Shown here: piece after piece, positions 27,178 to 40,010 of the stretch
How the letters are laid out: the number at the start of each line of letters is the position of its first letter
Position numbering within the stretch: position 1 is the first letter of the stretch
DNA from: Wuchereria bancrofti
Lineage: Eukaryota > Nematoda > Chromadorea > Rhabditida > Onchocercidae
Length of the DNA: 64,000 nt
NCBI GenBank assembly: GCA_005281725.1
Contig: SSBO01000013.1
Coordinates: 339,565 to 403,564, forward strand
Direction: 5' to 3'
The notes under the pieces: generated by a model
Database searches by the model: none
Seen by the model: only the letters and a program-made list of their open reading frames with translations
Told to the model about the DNA's origin: nothing
Position numbers and translations under genes: made by a program

Positions 27178-30100
27178 TTACAACCAACCATTTCCATTAA
27201 TTGATTCATGTGAGAAGCTAGTTGTTTGCACTGATCGACCACTTCCCGAATCTACAAACATTTCTGACATCAGTTAGTTACCGATCAGCTTATAACATTA
27301 TTAATTCAGTACCATTTTCTCCACATAATTTCATCACACTTTGTTGTTGAGAACAGAACTGTGTCTCCATATTTTCTCCAGTATCGCTTGAAGCTTTATT
27401 CAAAGATGTCTGCAAAAACTTAATACTCAAATGGAAAATATATTAAGTTTAATTCTGATTAAACAAGACTAGCTAAAGATCAGAAAATCTGGACGCGCCA
27501 ATTTACTGATATCACTTGATTTGAGAAAGAAGATTGAACATCGAACGGAACAGACTTATTTGTGCAATTCCATCGCGGTCTAAAAATGTCATATGCAACA
27601 AAAACACCACCAACATAATAATTACTATCCCTGATGACCCATATCATACAATTAAAAAATGTAATCCACCCCCTTGCTTGTTACACTTACCAGATTTCTC
27701 GCACCTACTGAAAAATTCTACACCAAAAGTTTCTGAATTTAGCCATTAAGAGATGGCATAATGCATTTTATTAGAATATTAGTGATAATTGTGTGTTGTC
27801 TTTATAGATTTTTTTATTCTTCAAAAGAAGTCTTTTTAAACAAAAAGATCACAAAAAAAGACAGCAAAAAGAAAAAACTAGAAAAGTTCTTCAATTAAAT
27901 TTGAAAGAAAAAAGAACAATTTCAGAACATACCTCTGCGAGACAAACACTATTAGTATTATTCGTAGTTTGTTCACTGAGTCTGTCGCATCTTTTAGGAA
28001 CGAAACACTGCTCTTCGTCGTTGTTTCCTTCTAAAAATTTCATCGAATTCTATGAATGTCATGTATAAATTTCAGTTGTATCGAACGAATAAACTAGTAC
28101 CTTGCTGAAAGGTTACAACTTTGACAGATTGCTTTATTCCAGGGACATCTGCTTCGTTGAAGCTATGAGACCTTGCGTTCTGAACAATAGTTTTACACTG
28201 TTCTACAGTAGAAAGATGCGTATTCCGCATATCATTCCGTGCATTATGTATTTGTGATCTACCAGCAATTAATTTTGGCAAATGCTGATATGTGTCATCA
28301 AAGTTGCTTGATGAAGCTTGACCAACATGGTGGTCCGAGTCGAAATTCGGGTTATTTTGAAAAGAATTAATCCATTTTGATGTTCCATGTTGGTTAGTGG
28401 TTCTCAGTAACTGCTCAAATCGAAGATCAGTTGATGAAGGTCCTTTCAAATCATTTAACAATTTGAATTCTTGATCAAAAAAATTCGTCCTAAGTCTGCG
28501 AATTTTTTCCGAAATATTACTACATCTGTCATCATTAGTGCCTGAAACAAACATTATTTTTTTGACCTCAGATAGAGCAAAGACAAAATTAAAAACAAAA
28601 CAATGACCTGCCTAATAAGGCGATTTATATTACCTTACCTTAAAAATCCTTTTGCTAAGAATTCTATATTTCAAGCCCTTCTTTCAAGAATATTAGCTTC
28701 ACAGGAAAGAAAAAAAGAAAGACTATAAGTCCAAATACCTGATAATAATGGCCGCTTTTTTTGCAAATTGTCTTCTCTTACAGCAGCGATACGCAGAGGT
28801 ATTGGAGAAGTGGGTGGTTTTGGTGGTGCATTTTCACAAGTACTAATAGCATCAGATATAGTTTCAGGTTGTGTATCTAAAATTAAGTCATTTATTTATT
28901 AAACAAAAAGCTTATATATATATAAGAAGTGATAATAATAGTTTGTACGGAAATCAAAATTAATAAATTACTATCTTTAAGTCTTTAAAATAGAACTGAT
29001 TTTTTGTAGCTTAGTAGCTAATCAAGTAACTTCCTCATTCATTGTGAAAATGACTTGATTCCTCATTGCAGAGAAAATTCTATTAACGTTTAAAGATATA
29101 ACAAACCATGAATTACATAAGATGTTGACGGGACATCTTGATTGTCGGATGATGGTTGATTAGGCGATGCTGCTGAGATTTGTAACTGCAACTAACAATA
29201 ATGTTAATTACAAACAGAAATATCAACAACCAAGAAAACAAAAAAACGGACAAACTGGATTAATGTCTACAGTCGAGATATTAGGATTGCTATCCCAACA
29301 GATTATAATCCCTGTATTTCACAACAATTATCTAGACTTAACTATACGCTTCATCGAAGGTCTGCTAGTTCTTCGTCAAATCACCTGGTTATCTCTAGTT
29401 TGAATCTGTATATCGAAGTTATACGAATAACATTAAGAAGGAAATTATTCATTTTTGGAGAAAAACTGAACTGTTTCATAATCACTACCACCGATCGATG
29501 AATAATAATGTTCTCGAATTGGTCCACAACCATCATTTATAACCGACCGAGGTGTGTTCGAAGATGCATTAAACTCATTCAGCCGCTGTCGAATAGCATC
29601 AACACTTTCTCTTACCGTTATATAACGATATGATGGTTCTCGACTTGTCTAAAGTATAAGACTCAAATCCAGTTAATTTTGATCAGACAATCCGAAAAAT
29701 CATCCAAATGTTGTTGCCACCGCTTTTTCATAAGCTAAATTATATACTAAATTAGAAGTTAGTTTCGTAAAAGCCACATGAATGCAGAAAAGTACGCTGG
29801 TTTTGTTGTTTAAGACTTAAGATGTTCATTATCAATGTAAAATTTTAAGTTCTACTCAAGCGAAAATTTTTACGAATAATTGCCTTAATTTTTAACAACA
29901 CTTCACCTTGTCACTTTCACTTGAAACATACTCGACGGCGAAGTCATTCGAGGGCAAGGGCCGATATGTGGATGAGTTTGTAACCCTGTACATTGATGGC
30001 CCACGTCGAATCTAAAATATATTCGTATTTATCAAATCTCATTTATACGCTTAAAAACTGTTATGCACATGATTTAAGTGCTTGCATATCATTCAACTAA

Positions 30101-33100
30101 CATTCAAAGATAGTGCTTCTGAAGTATTTTATGACTTTAATTAATTTTGATACTAACTCTTCCAATATAGTGTGGAAAAAATAAAGTTGGAATGGCTCAC
30201 AGAAGCAAAACATTTATACAAATTATGATGTTGTGTTGTTTGGTAGCCGGTGATTCAATGTAAAAAAACTGGAAGGAAAAATTTTAGAAAAAATCGAATG
30301 ACCAGACAGTTTTATAAACAAAACCAACAAAACTGCATATCCTTAGAAGTGATTTTTAAGAAAGCAAAATAATAAAAGTTTAGACTTTACAAGAATTAAT
30401 GTAGTGACAGCCGGATATTTGTTATAACATCGGATTTTCTAGGATAAAAGAGAATATAAGAATATTAGGCAAAAAAGAGAAATTCATGGTGGTCAACTAA
30501 TTATGCCTAAAGGTGTACATAAAGGTATATAAAACTTACTCGTGAATAAAGATGATCAAAATTTCGATTTTGTGCTTGCGCGTTAGCAAGATAGCGTGAC
30601 GGTTCCATATTCATGCTTTCTCTTACATGACTATACCCAACGTCATAAATTGTTTCACCACCTGCGTGACTTGTTATTGAGCTAAAAAACAGGAGAATTT
30701 ATATAAAATTTAATTTCCCAATGATTTTGTTCAGTGTAAACACACATGAATAGATAACCAGGTCATACATTCAACGTTGGTTTTCTGTTTATTTAAAAAC
30801 AATCAAATGCCAAGGACAGTAGATAATATTTCCTTTCCTAAGATACTTGCTTCTAATTCCGAAATTTCCTCAGCCATATGTGAAGTCTGTTCAATAAAAA
30901 AGGAATTAAGTAAGATAATCACATCGTTGCACGGATGGACCACCACTTTTATTTTGCACTGTTATTCAGACGGCAGTGATAGCAATTTTCAATAATTATT
31001 ATTCCTAGTAAAAACAATTGATTGACAAACTTATTCTGTTGGCGGATATTCAATAAATAAAAAAGTTTAGATTATAATAAAACATTAATTACACAAACCT
31101 GTACGGATCTTCGCTAACACCTGCATAAATTTGTGAAGCACTCTGATAAAGTACATCATCAGTAGCGATTACTGGTTGATTTTGTGGTGCAAAAGTAGGA
31201 TAATCATATCGTTTCATGGATGGACCACCATTTCCTAACTAAAATGTTTTTTGTTTCTTTCACATTTGCAGCTAAAGTGATTGATTCATCCATCACTATT
31301 CACAAACAGCAGTTTAAAACATAATGAGTGAAGCCCAGTGACCTAAATTTGATCATTTAGACCTACCGCAAAGACCACTAAGCGTAACACGTCATTCCTC
31401 TCTTTCTTACTACTTAAATTTATACAACATCAAGCCAAAATGTATATAAGGAAAAAAGTAGCACTTATAACTATATTGTTTCATGAAGTCAAATAAAAGT
31501 AATCATTAGCCTTCGAATATAAAGGATCCGTATCAATAGATTCATAAGTTGGGTTTGCTGGTCCTTCACCATGCAAAAATGAACTGCTTCGACCGACTGC
31601 AGGCATTGAATGACCGATTGTTGAATATAGTGCGCTTGCATTTTTATTTTCAAGTCGTGCCGATAGTTCAGGCAATCTAAACGTTGTAATAATAACAACA
31701 AAACAGTGCAATGAGACAAGAAATTTTTTCTGAATATCTTCTGCAGAGTTTTCAATTATTTACAGTCTAAATAAAAATAAAGCACTAGGTTCAATCTGTA
31801 ATACTACGAAAAACATTAGATGAAATTAAAATGTAACGATCGATAGGAAATGATACATAGAACAGAAAAATGAATCTGACTCATGAAACTTACTGGGCCA
31901 ATTAAATCATCAAAACATGAAAAAAGAAGTTACTTTGGTAAAGCTCGCTTCATTGCAGCAGAGGAATGAGGAAGTGGTGCGGAAAGACGGTGAACTGATC
32001 GCTCATAAGAGGCCTGAAAAATAAAGAATGAATCGAGACAACATGAACCTTGCATAATCAAATTCACTGATGTATGTAATGCTTAAATAATTAGCTAATA
32101 ATTAATTCACAAATGAAACTGCCAATATTACAAATCTTCGCTTAGATGAAACAAACCAAGCTAGGACAAGAAAGACGACTGGGATGATGGCGCTGTGACC
32201 CATCAGTTCTATTTCTACAAACAATTGCTGAAACAGCGACATCAGCAGTTGGTGTTGTAGCAATTTCTCCATATGGATTTTCCTTCCTGAAATTCCAATA
32301 CAAACTGTAAAAAAAAATAGTACAAATCAAAGTGACTACAGGAATTAATTGCAGAAAATTAAATAAAGTCAGTGATACTTAATTCTTGCATATACATATA
32401 TGATTTTTTATTTCTTGCACTCCAATATCAAACAAATATAAATGCATACTTGTATCATTAGAGGAGAGAGAGTAAAAGATTGCGCTAATAATTCAACTAT
32501 ATCTTGAGAAAAATCATTAATCGGTTATAACTTCCAATAATCTTTCCTTATCAAATATTCGTACTCCGCTGTTCTCTTGCTTTGTTCTTTATCACATTTT
32601 ATAAAGCAAAAATATTACTGTTCTACATCATATATCATACTATTGATCCACCTACATTACATTACTCAACCTAAATTGGAAAATGTATAAGTGAGTGTAA
32701 TTGCTATTAAATTAAGGAAAAAAGCTTACTTTTTCGTATTTCGGCAACAGTGTGTTGATACACAAAGTGTTAGCAGTGAAACCATAGTACTTACCGAAAA
32801 GATCTGAAATTAAATATAAGATAAATGTGTGTAAAACATGGATATAGCGAATCAGTAATACTTATTGTTCATTTTTTACCTTAATTTTGGAAAGAAGGTT
32901 AGAAATCAACAAAAGTTTTACAGGATGGTAAACTGGAAGTAATCATTTAATTAGTTAATCAGTGGTGGATATCCAAGTTCCTTTCAACAACCGTCGAAAT
33001 CTTCACGTAATGAACAAGAATCAAACATAAGAATTTAAATGAAACAAAAAATTTAACAATCACAGCGATGATAATATGCGGCCAAACAAATAATGCTGGT

Positions 33101-33132
33101 TCAGCTACCGGAGCTTGGGATGTCAATAACAT
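27178..33132 (-). CDS. PAG/Cbp-like single-pass transmembrane adaptor with tyrosine motifs
   Basis: A 15-exon model gives 669 aa with consistent phases. Residues 1-13 form a short outer end without a signal peptide; about 14-40 (LFVWPHIIIAIFSVSTMVSL) are one membrane span; Cys37, Cys42 and Cys43 followed by RNTKKK suggest palmitoylation and a cytosolic tail. The tail carries Tyr motifs Y53GEI, Y135STI, Y162ESI, Y171SK, Y211AGV, Y219SSI, Y236SHV, Y265SRI, Y351SSI and Y359ETL, then a proline-rich PPKPPTSPIP and an unstructured polar C-terminus. This is the plan of the type III adaptors PAG1/Cbp and LAT, in which phosphorylated tyrosines recruit SH2 proteins such as Csk. Role inferred from layout; no catalytic domain. 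Exons: 27178-27251, 27313-27409, 27933-28030, 28101-28541, 28739-28876, 29107-29185, 29472-29648, 29907-30011, 30540-30681, 31099-31238, 31511-31676, 31934-32013, 32157-32286, 32730-32803, 33064-33132. The intron after 31676-31511 needs a GC donor. Start: first ATG after an in-frame TAA. Confidence 0.72.
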
Positions 33133-33176
33133 ATTGGAACCATCGATACCTTACTCTTGTCTCGACACCTACAGAA
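33133..33176 (-). promoter_or_regulatory. Probable trans-splice acceptor and short 5' leader of the PAG-like gene
   Basis: TTTCTGTAG on the minus strand ends at 33169, giving a leader of about 36 bases before the ATG at 33132. The leader contains an in-frame TAA, so the coding frame cannot extend upstream through it. Confidence 0.5.
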
Positions 33177-35840
33177 ACAGGAAAATCAATTTCAGAACTA
33201 ATAAAAAAATAAATATAAACAACGAAACTTTTCACATGGAGCAAAAATCAACAATCATCAAAAAAAAGAAACAAGTAGACAATGAAATACTCAAAAATAT
33301 GTGTAATCATCCATTAAAATTTCCACTAAAAAGTTCATTCGAGTAAACTATTCGATGAAATAACCAAAAGATTTGCTTTGTATTAAAATAAAGAATAACA
33401 ATTAGTTTTTATATTTCACGTTTATAAATTCGAATAAATTATCCCCTAGAAAACTTCTCAGTCAACATCACCGGAATGAAATATGAAAGGACAATTGCAC
33501 AGTGTCACACAATGAATGCACCATTTGTTGATGACACCAATTTTGTTCTATCAAATTTTGTACAATTTCACAGTTAGTCTTGAGAGAAAATAAAGTTGAA
33601 ATTTGGACAAAAATATTACAAAAAGTTTTTTTCACCAATCGAATTCCTAACCAATTCCATATTTGTTAAGATAACAACGTTGCTGATATTTCCTCAGCAA
33701 AATCTTTAAAATTCAGAGGAACTACCAGACTAACCTTTAAAAAAATATCAAATGAAAAAATATTGATAAGAAATACGATACGTTAACACACTAATACTGC
33801 GCGTAAATTTCATGAACAAAATAGCAACTAATATTCGCTTATCAGCAAACTTTCTGGATTATTTTAATCCATAAATTAATTAGAGTTTGAGGTTGAAAAG
33901 AAAAACTAAATATTCCCCGTAAAGGTAAATAGCACAAAATTCTACAAAATATGAACTTAAAAATTTCAATAAAAATTTAATCTAAATGAATAAAATGTGT
34001 GTGAAAAACTTGAATATTTACAATCCTTTTATACCAGCGTAAAAACTAACCCTAATCGGATGACCTGTTAACACATAAAAATTTCCCTCTATTTCTTTGA
34101 TAGTAATTCTAAACAAAAATTAATTTTACTTTCAGTTGAAATTTTTCGATATGGTTTAGTAAAAATGAATATAAGAATTTCCAAGCGTTACATTTGGAAA
34201 TCAGCGAAGAAAAAAAAAAAAAACGCAGAACCAAACGTAGATGAGTGAAAATACCGATATGACCATGTCGATAAGCATAATTTATCAATGCTTGCTTACT
34301 CTACTCAATATTGTAAATTAAGTATCTAGTAATGTATTACCATTAGTACCAGCTAAACACAAATCAATTTACAATGTTCTATCTCTCTTCATACCAATTA
34401 TTGCATTTTTTTTTCTTGCATATTGCAATAACATTGAGAAATGCAATTTCATGCCCCTAAGCATTATTGTTAAGTGTTAACTGACACAAAAATACCCACC
34501 CTCAGACAAAATTCTAGAACTTCTGTCATCTTCCCTTTTTCCAATACTTATATCAACTCATCGCGATGACATCTCACCCGAACGGTCTGATACCTCAATT
34601 TTCTTTTTGATAGAATAGCGTCCAGCAGAATTTTAACAATCGGATTACTACAGATGAGACATTCCAAACAGGATAACATTGATATTGGAATTTCTACTTC
34701 CATCTATACATTGTACACAATAATTGGTTGATTAAACTCTTCAATAATCTTTTACTTCAGGTCAAACGTATCGGTAATTAAAACATGGACTATTGAAATG
34801 CACTGAATTAAATGAATAAATCCCTTTCAATCAATGAAACCTCCTCAAGTATCCTCATTGTCAATTAACCCAAAGGCATATATTACTAGCACCCAATCTG
34901 AAAGTATATTGTATCGGGAATGTTACACACAGCCATAAGGATCAAACACAGTTATACTTTTCTCGAACTGATAAAAGGAAAACTATCCCTATAACCGTAG
35001 TTCAAGTTATTGTGTCCAGTTCCCGTGGGAATATTCCGAAGCAAACATTTCCTGAAATTTATACGAACAAATAAGGACAATTAAAAACAACCATTAATGT
35101 GAAAAAGGTGATGACCTTACTTCAATAACGGCAGGTCCCCCAAGAAAACTGGAAGCAGAAGCGTAATAGGCTACACCATAAACGTCAAAAAACAATTGTC
35201 ACAAACAGGCTAAAACTGGGTCTTTCCAAATGTAAAATTTAATGAGAAAATCAGTACTGACAAAAAACGAGCAATTAAGATATCCATAAACCGAGAATAT
35301 GGTTCGCTTTTAGTGTTGCCTTCAATAAAATTTTACATTAAGGATATATTCAAATTCATTTCATGTAAACATTCATAGTATATCATAGTAATTACGAACT
35401 TAAGCAAAAGAATGAAGCTATACTTTCTGATTGCTGTTCAGAACAAGCAAAGAGAAACAACTGGGTGACACGAATATTCGAGCAATAATTAATCTTCAGA
35501 CTGCCAAAGTTCTCTAGTCCTGCTTTTCTATACCATTAAGTAAAAAGCGTTCAAACAGTGCATGCTATCATAATGTTCTACAAAGCTCAAAAATACCGCA
35601 GTGCATCATAATGGGTCTTGACCTGTCAACAAAAAGCAGTAGTTACCTGTAGATGGGAAAATACATATGTTTTTAACACATAATGGATGAAACTGATTGT
35701 TTCACGCAAAACAAGTAAGAAATTATAATTATTCATCAAACCAAAGGAAAAAGAAAAAAAAAAACAAGTTCAAAAAAAGAAAAAAAAAAACACGAAAAAC
35801 GATTATTTAGAAAAGACAGCGACGGCAACGCAGCCTTAAT
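33177..35840. other. Intergenic region, PAG-like gene to 14-3-3
   Basis: About 2.7 kb. ORFs here are short and their composition follows the background. It should hold the 14-3-3 3' UTR near 35840 and promoter DNA for the PAG-like gene. A-rich runs lie at 34209-34224 and 35749-35795. Confidence 0.6.
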
Positions 35841-38800
35841 TCATTCATTCGGTTTTTGTTCTTCCTTCACAACTACCGTTTGCTCATTACCTTCTTGATC
35901 GTCCACGCCAGCATCCGATGTCCATAGTGTAAGGTTGTCACGAAGGAGCTGCATGATTAATGTACTGTCTTTGTAGGAATCCTCGTTTAGGGTGTCCAAT
36001 TCAGCAATTGCATCATCAAATGCCTGTAAACAAAGTTCAGGCAAATATAATGCAAGAAATGATATCTACTTACATCATTGGGTTATTGTAACGAATGTGG
36101 GCATATCTCTTGCAGTAAAACTGAAACATCTTCGCAACGAAAAGAAAAATGAATTTTACTGAACTTAGATTGGAAAAGGAGCTCTAAATGAAATTTCCAA
36201 AATAGATATTCCGAGCAGATGACAAAGTGGCACAAATCAACTTATACCCCACAAGTGCAGCTGACTGATAGAGATCAAGGGAAGAAATGAAGCAGATGGA
36301 AACAATGAAACACCAATAATGGTAATATAGACATTAGAGATAAACTATACTCCTACCTTCTATACCCAGATTTATAGGAAGATTGCTAAAAGCACTTAAG
36401 CTGCCATTAGCACTTCATTGAGGAGCATCCTTAATGTGAAAAAGTAATCGAGCTTAGTTTGTCTTCTAATTGTCTGGTCCAATTCAGGAGGATAAATTAA
36501 CTATTACTACTACTCATTACCAATTTTATACACATGTGTTTAACTGAATTTCCTCCATAAGAACAACAATGAATAAGCCCCGAGAAACACGAAAAATTGA
36601 AAAGAGAATGCAGCGAAGAGAAAAAAGCGCATGCATGGATGTTAACACTCGCACACTTACAAATCACACTCACAAATAATTTTTAATGTATCTTCAAATA
36701 CTCTGCCCTGCAACACTAATTTTTATCAAAACACATTATACAGAAAGAGAAAGAAAAAAAACCGCTACACTATTCGTGTAACATGCACAGGTAATTTGAT
36801 GTTTGAAGATAGGCCTACCGCCCGGTTCCTCAATACGATAAATAAAACTAACAAGCCGTGCGAAATTTAATTTATGTCATTATTTTCCTACATGTTTAAA
36901 GTCGTATTGCCTCTCTGTTTTTCAGTTCCAGTCAGAACAGTTAATATGATTCTACTAAACTTGAAGCACGTAACTGCCATTCCCTCTAATGGAATAACCA
37001 GCATCAAAGTGCCGAGAACTTAATTGCTATAAACTACCTTAGATCTGTGTCGATTTGGAAATGCATATGCAGATAACTTTTAATGAAAAGACCAAAAACC
37101 TACTGCAACTTGATGTTAATTCACATACCCACACATGCATTTTCGGAAGCAAAAGCGATTATTCTACGTGCTTTGAGGCCCTCAACACTTCAATTTTTCC
37201 GTGCTACCCAGGACGGTGGATTTCGGAGATCTACGAGCAAAATCAACGAACTGCCTGTCCAGAACCCCAGACAGAATGCAAAACCGAAATTCCTGGAGAA
37301 ATAAGGTTCGGTTCCCACTTTCTTTAAATTAAAGAATTGCTAATGAATTGTCAACACAGTATTGCTAATCAGTTAGCATCCAGCTAGCTCAGCAGAAGCA
37401 TTTCGGACCGTAACTACACTGTATAAAACACTGTTCCACTGAAAAGCTTCACTTTACGGTCCTCAATTCTCTGCATATAAAGGTAGTGGGAAATCAACAG
37501 TATAATTTAAATGTAAGGGTAGCAAAGAGAGCCTCAGGCGGCAGCAGCAATATGTATTTATCAAGTGTCGGCCGAACAATAAATCGGAACATTCAATGTT
37601 TCGGCGACCGGCACTTTACAGGATCCTGCCCACCTGTTTGGCGAGTTGACATGCACGATCGGGGCTCGATGAAATCTCGTAGAAGAAGACACTATAATTT
37701 AGAGCGAGGCCCAAACGAACTGGATGGGTAGTCGAAAGTTGTGCCTTGGCAATCTCAAGTGCCTCCGAGTAGGCTCTCTGACCCGCATCCGCCACCGCTG
37801 AAACAAACATAAACCAACCATTCGAGTGGCAATAATATAAAATGAACCCGTCTTCACGCACCTGTTTAGCAAGTCGACAAGCCTTTTCTGACGCATTCAA
37901 TATCTCGTAGTAGAATACCGAAAAATTGAGTGCAAGCCCAAGCCGGATCGGATGTGTGGGATGCATTGTGTCATTCGCGATATCGAATGCTTCGCGGTAG
38001 GACTGCTCTGACCTCGCCACTACCACTAAATAGAACAGAGAACCACCGGTCAGCAGCAACAAACTCAAACTTCAACTCCTATTCCTCAGCATGGCAAACA
38101 GGCGCATATTCTCAACGAACGAAAACCTATTTCAACGAATGCGACAGTTCCAAATAACCCAAGCTTTTCTGAGGTCACGAATTAAAATGTTCAAACTATA
38201 GCTACGATTGCTGGTGGGACAAAAATGCTTGATCCATCACGGTGCGCCGTTATGGCATAACCAATTTGCCGGTCTTTTATCGACCAATCACATGCTAGGC
38301 TCTATATTCACGCATATATATCAGATAAATCTGATCACTGCATGCCTTGCATGTAAACAATTTTGTCCTCGTACTGTGCAATCTTCTCTGCGTTTAAACT
38401 AATACTAAAAGAAGGAAATATTAAATTAGATAATTACAAGTTGTACTTACTTTCGCGATCATCTCCACTTGCAACTTCGGCCAGATATCGGTAGTAGTCG
38501 CCCTTCATTTTCAAGTAAAACACCTTCGACTCTGGATTACCTGCTTTCGGGATAAGGTATTTGTCCAGCAGATTCTGAAATAGATATTCTTCCGTCCATG
38601 CTTAAAACAACTTGTTTAACTTTATGTTAGTGTTCTCATTGATAATCAGAAACTTACAATGTGTGCACACATTCAATAAAGCATGCGAATTCCTATTTAG
38701 AATTTACCTCAACACAATACACCAAAAGGTAATTTAAATGAATACTTACCAAAACATCTTGACAAATATCTCGCAATTCCTTCTCAACTTTTTCACGATA

Positions 38801-40010
38801 TTCTTTTACCATCTGTTGTTTCTCCAAACCTTCGGTCTTCTGTTCAATCGATGATATCACCCGCCATGACGAGCGTCGTGCTCCGACTACATTCTGAAAA
38901 GTTTACTCTTATTTCCATACATTAACCTGCCTTTTCCAGAAGTACTCTTTCACGTACGTATAGCGATTTTGCTACAAAATGACTTGGAAGCCAATCCGGA
39001 ATATTATTGGTTACGACTACTACTTGCAATCAAGTCAGAAAATTCGTCCGAAACTTCCTAAAACCACTAAAAAACATAGCATTGCATCACATCTTTGTAT
39101 AACAATCTCTTACTTCCCTTGCAGAGCAACCAACTGACAATGTCCTTACCGTTAGTAAACAGCGTAACGCCCCGCAATCACAAGCGACGCGCAACGAGCA
39201 CAACACTCTGAGGCCCAAAGGAAGACAGAAAAGGGTTAGAGAAATGGTATGCGAATTTAACTGGGCAACTACTATGATAATCGATAAGCCATTTGATTTC
39301 TTCACTCAACTATCCAGCAAATTGCTAAGGAGGTTCCCCATTATCTAATATGGCCATCTGCTTCTGTCCTTTCTCTTTTCTTCTCCTTCCTCCCCTCTTC
39401 ACCCTCACAAATTATCGCACGCCTCTCTATTTAGAATGCTATCCATCTCCTATTCTTCCTTAACCCCATGGCAATTCCACTCATCTTCTGGCGCCACAGA
39501 ATAACCAAACACTGTTTAAAATGTTCAAGTAGGACCCATTCGAATTCAGCTTAAAATCCGTCCTAATATCAAACTGAATGTAATACTAAAATATCACACT
39601 TTTACAAATCAAGTGTTTGAAGGAAATACAAACAAAATGACGAAATATGCTAACTTTGTAGGCGACGGAGAGCAAATTACGCTCTTCATTAGTAAGTTCC
39701 GCACCCAATTCGGTGACTCGCTTCATCGACTGAGCCATGTCGTCGTATCGTTCAGCCTAAAAAACCAAATACTTTATCATGGATGCCATAAATTGCTTTT
39801 TAATGCTTTTGATTCCTTCCCTAGTGCAAACACTCTAGAAACTGCCACACTGATTTAGCTACCGACCTGCTTTTTCCAATTTCATCATCACATGGATCCT
39901 AAAGATGAAATATATCTAAAAAACTCTTTCCACCAGAAATCATTACTAGAAAAGCTAACCTGTTCGGCGAGTTTAGCGCGTTGAACGAGTTCATCCTTAT
40001 TTTCAGCCAT
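35841..40010 (-). CDS. ftt-2: 14-3-3 protein with duplicated internal exon
   Basis: Cytosolic dimeric adaptor that binds phosphoserine/phosphothreonine motifs. Either isoform is 255 aa. Signature blocks: [17 protein letters not shown] (helix 1), [33 protein letters not shown] (with the phosphate-binding Arg-Tyr), the [20 protein letters not shown] helix, and [20 protein letters not shown]. Lys49, Arg56, Arg127 and Tyr128 equivalents are all present. Exons: 39960-40010, 39655-39756, 38750-38893, 38451-38574, then either 37862-38025 (5a) or 37634-37797 (5b), and the last exon 35841-36023 ending in a glutamate-rich tail. Both exon 5 copies enter in phase 1 and leave in phase 0, so including both, or neither, shifts the frame. 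The match is closer to nematode ftt-2 than par-5 by the [19 protein letters not shown] segment, but that assignment is tentative. Confidence 0.96.
37634..37797 (-). other. 14-3-3 alternative exon 5b
   Basis: A second 164-base exon of the same length and phase, 64 bases further 3'. It has a TTTCAG acceptor and a GTGGGC donor and encodes [20 protein letters not shown], then [18 protein letters not shown] and ends ACQLAKQ. The frame is open and the groove residues Leu-Asn of the LGLALN block are kept, so selection appears to maintain it. Differences cluster in the helix 6-7 part and in the loop after FYEI. Confidence 0.92.
37862..38025 (-). other. 14-3-3 alternative exon 5a
   Basis: A 164-base exon flanked by TTTAG acceptor and GTGCGT donor. 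It encodes [20 protein letters not shown], then [18 protein letters not shown] and ends ACRLAKQ. This copy is the closer of the two to canonical 14-3-3 helices 6 to 8 and is probably the constitutive form. Confidence 0.93.

Noticed and set aside
33068..33346. A 92-codon plus-strand ORF at the start of the PAG-like gene.
   Set aside because: It overlaps the first coding exon on the other strand, and its second half is Asn/Lys-rich background.
37055..37327. A 90-codon plus-strand ORF and an overlapping 73-codon ORF in a GC-richer part of the 14-3-3 last intron; I tested it as a third alternative exon.
   Set aside because: Neither strand gives 14-3-3-like sequence, and the minus-strand frames contain stops without suitable splice sites.
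37486..38157. Plus-strand ORFs opposite the 14-3-3 alternative exons.
   Set aside because: Antisense shadows of real coding exons; the minus-strand reading is clearly 14-3-3.
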